From Azonexus sp. (GTDB lineage Bacteria; Pseudomonadota; Gammaproteobacteria; Burkholderiales; Rhodocyclaceae): a stretch of DNA of 9,876 bases. The translations under genes were made by a program, and so were the position numbers. This document shows positions 8,253 through 9,876 of the stretch, in pieces. The stretch is taken from NCBI GenBank assembly GCA_023150195.1, contig JAKLLI010000046.1:1-9876 (forward strand). The letters run 5' to 3'. The notes beneath the pieces are model-generated. The model was not told where the DNA came from and made no database searches. It saw only the letters and a list, made by a program, of their open reading frames with translations. Positions within the stretch are counted from its first letter, which is position 1; every line of letters begins with the position of its first letter.

Positions 8253-8284
8253 TCACAATTCGCTCACGCCAGTGCCGCTAGAAT
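8253..8284 (+). promoter_or_regulatory. Putative eptA promoter with a possible response-regulator direct repeat
   Basis: Within the 82-base gap before eptA there is a good -10 candidate, TAGAAT at 8279-8284, with no convincing -35 hexamer at the usual 16-18 base distance. In that place lies a direct repeat TCACAA-TTCGC-TCACGC (8253-8258 and 8264-8269), four of six bases identical with an 11-base period. OmpR-family regulators such as PmrA bind hexamer-N5-hexamer repeats of this geometry, usually compensating for a poor -35. The sequence does not match the enterobacterial PmrA box CTTAAT. Transcription would start near 8291, leaving a leader of about 20 bases. This is a by-eye prediction. Confidence 0.4.
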
Positions 8285-8299
8285 GACGGCCTCGTTTCT

Positions 8300-8306
8300 G
8301 GAGGTG
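8300..8306 (+). promoter_or_regulatory. Strong ribosome binding site of eptA
   Basis: GGAGGTG ends three bases before ATG 8310, with the GGAGG core at five-base spacing. It supports ATG 8310 over the in-frame GTG 8304 and TTG 8307, which lie inside or directly against the site. Confidence 0.75.
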
Positions 8307-8309
8307 TTG

Positions 8310-9876
8310 ATGCGTCGACCGTGGCAAATCGAAGAGGGGCCCGCATTTGGGGCAACAGAGGCCGACAAGGGCTGGCATGTGGAAACGCTGGCCTTTCTGG
8401 TCAGCCTGTTCTTTGTCGTGTTCTGCAACTTGAATTTCTGGCAGTCGATTCTGACCGAAGACCGCCTCGCTCGCCCGTCCGGCTGGCTGTTCATTGTGGC
8501 CATTGGTGTCGCCCTGCTGGCCGTGCATTTCGTGTTGCTGGCCCTGTTGTTCAATCGCTGGACCTTCCGCTGGCTGGCGCCTTTGCTGTTCTGCGTGACG
8601 GCGGCTGCCGCGTATTTCATGGGGCGCTATCGGGTGTATATCGACCCCTCGATGCTGCGCAACGTACTCGCCACGGATGTCGGCGAAGCCCGCGACCTGA
8701 TGTCGCCGTCCTTGCTGCCCTATCTGCTGCTGCTGGGCGTATTGCCGTCCGTCCTTTTCTCGCGTCTGAAACTGCGCCGTTTGCCCTGGCACCGGGCGCT
8801 GTTGCGTCGCGTGCTGGCCATCGTGCTGGCGCTGGTCGTCGGCGCCGGTGCGGTCTTTGCCGTTTTCCAGGAAATGTCCTCGACCATGCGCAACGACAAG
8901 GGGCTGCGCTATCTGGCGACGCCGGCCAACCTGTTGTATTCGCTGCCGCGTGCCTTGATGGGCGCGGGGTCGGCGGCGGTCACCGAGCGCAAGCCGATCG
9001 GTGAGGATGCCGTCGCCGGTCCGCAACTGGCCGGGCGCAAGAAGCCGGTGGTCGTGCTGATGGTGCTGGGCGAGACGGCGCGGGCTGCCAACTGGGGATT
9101 GTCCGGTTACGCTCGACAAACTACCCCTGAACTGGCGGCAGCCGGCGTGATCAATTTCGCTGACGTGACCAGTTGCGGCACCAATACCGAAACCTCGGTG
9201 CCCTGCATGTTCTCCCGGGTTGGCCGCCGCGACTACGACGAGTCGCGTATCCGCAGCGAACAGGGGGTGCTCGATGTGGCCAGGCGCGCCGGATACCGCG
9301 TGGTGTGGGTGGATAACCAGTCCGGATGCAAGGGGGTTTGCGATGGCGTCGAGTCGACTCGTCCCGAACTCGGCGGCCACTGTGCCGGGGGCGAGTGCAT
9401 GGATGAAGCCATGCTCGGTTCGCTCAAGGACGCTGTGGCGTCGACGCCCGGCAATTTGCTGATCGTCCTGCACCAGATGGGGAATCACGGTCCCGCCTAT
9501 TTCAAGCGCTATACCCCGCCGTTTGCCGCGTATCAGCCAGCCTGCGCGGTCGCCGATCTGGCCAAGTGCGATCAGCAGGCCATCGTCAATGCCTACGACA
9601 ACGCCATCCGCTACACCGATCATGTGCTGGCGTCTGCGGTCGACTTTCTGAAAGGCCTGAAAACTCACGATCCGGCCATGCTCTATGTCTCGGATCACGG
9701 GGAGTCGCTGGGCGAAAACGGTCTCTTCCTTCACGGCATTCCCTACGCCATCGCGCCTGAAGCCCAGACGCAGGTGCCGATGGTGATGTGGCTGTCCCCC
9801 GCCTGGCGTCAGGGTTTTGGTATCGATGCCGCCTGTGTCAGCCGGCGCGCTGCCGAGCCCGCCTCGCATGACCATC
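8310..9876 (+). CDS. eptA: Lipid A phosphoethanolamine transferase EptA (3' end outside window)
   Basis: 522 residues are readable with no stop before the edge; family length (about 545-570) implies only a few dozen residues are missing. EptA/PmrC moves phosphoethanolamine from phosphatidylethanolamine onto lipid A phosphates on the periplasmic face of the inner membrane. Five membrane segments lie at about 24-44, 58-81, 88-104, 134-150 and 167-187. The linker carries N118, T122 and E126, spaced as the substrate-contacting N, T and E of the Neisseria enzyme. The alkaline-phosphatase-fold domain has E255 (LGETAR), nucleophile T293 (SCGTNT), H393 (QMGNHGP), D462-H463 (SDHGES) and H475 (FLHGIPYA), the zinc and phosphate ligands of EptA/MCR enzymes. 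Cysteine pairs C289/C299, C340/C344, C358/C363 and C412/C420 fit the family's disulfides. An 82-base gap with its own promoter candidate separates it from the kinase gene, whose regulator probably controls it. It looks like a chromosomal EptA, not a mobile mcr gene. Confidence 0.93.
   Translation, partial: MRRPWQIEEGPAFGATEADKGWHVETLAFLVSLFFVVFCNLNFWQSILTEDRLARPSGWLFIVAIGVALLAVHFVLLALLFNRWTFRWLAPLLFCVTAAAAYFMGRYRVYIDPSMLRNVLATDVGEARDLMSPSLLPYLLLLGVLPSVLFSRLKLRRLPWHRALLRRVLAIVLALVVGAGAVFAVFQEMSSTMRNDKGLRYLATPANLLYSLPRALMGAGSAAVTERKPIGEDAVAGPQLAGRKKPVVVLMVLGETARAANWGLSGYARQTTPELAAAGVINFADVTSCGTNTETSVPCMFSRVGRRDYDESRIRSEQGVLDVARRAGYRVVWVDNQSGCKGVCDGVESTRPELGGHCAGGECMDEAMLGSLKDAVASTPGNLLIVLHQMGNHGPAYFKRYTPPFAAYQPACAVADLAKCDQQAIVNAYDNAIRYTDHVLASAVDFLKGLKTHDPAMLYVSDHGESLGENGLFLHGIPYAIAPEAQTQVPMVMWLSPAWRQGFGIDAACVSRRAAEPASHDH

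Noticed and set aside
8253..9875. 540-codon open frame on the minus strand opposite eptA
   Set aside because: Its translation is rich in Gln, Arg, His and Gly with no recognisable motif, while the + strand carries complete EptA motifs. It is a shadow caused by high-GC codon use.
8310..9876. Mobile colistin-resistance gene (mcr) rather than chromosomal eptA
   Set aside because: No insertion sequence, repeat or compositional break is visible near it, and it sits beside a two-component system in a chromosomal-looking context.
1..9876. CRISPR array, tRNA or rRNA genes, transposons, phage genes
   Set aside because: Nearly all of the window is occupied by six + strand coding regions; no regular spaced repeats, RNA gene signatures or transposase motifs were seen.

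Overview
The window is a gene-dense, high-GC stretch of bacterial chromosome with every gene on the + strand. The AddB-like protein is of the roughly 900-residue type that sits beside a UvrD-like helicase in beta- and gammaproteobacteria. With a patatin-type outer-membrane lipase upstream and an EptA-type lipid A enzyme downstream, it points to a Gram-negative proteobacterium, most likely a betaproteobacterium (Rhodocyclales-like is a guess). No mobile element, tRNA, rRNA or CRISPR was seen.

Layout: (1) positions 1-261 are the 3' end of a patatin-like phospholipase gene (the C-terminal beta-barrel end). (2) 258-2933 is an AddB-like PD-(D/E)XK nuclease/inactivated helicase. (3) 2930-6298 is an AddA-like UvrD-family helicase with its own C-terminal PD-(D/E)XK nuclease; together the two should form a RecBCD-like double-strand-break end-processing enzyme. 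(4) 6304-6975 and (5) 6965-8227 are an OmpR-family response regulator and its membrane sensor histidine kinase. (6) After an 82-base gap holding a promoter-like element, 8310 to the right edge is a nearly complete lipid A phosphoethanolamine transferase (eptA), cut off by the window end before its stop codon.

The first five genes overlap or nearly abut (ATGA overlaps at 258 and 2930, almost no gap at about 6298, an 11-base overlap at 6965), so they are probably co-transcribed and translationally coupled. The two-component system followed by eptA resembles the PmrAB/ColRS-eptA logic: a cell-surface signal, perhaps metal or cationic peptide, is sensed by the kinase, and the regulator controls modification of lipid A with phosphoethanolamine, which lowers surface negative charge and gives polymyxin tolerance. 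The unusual points are the physical linkage of this envelope-stress module to a DNA-repair operon, the apparent loss of two of the expected C-terminal iron-sulfur cysteines in the AddB-like protein, and an 11-base-period direct repeat upstream of eptA that could be the regulator's operator.
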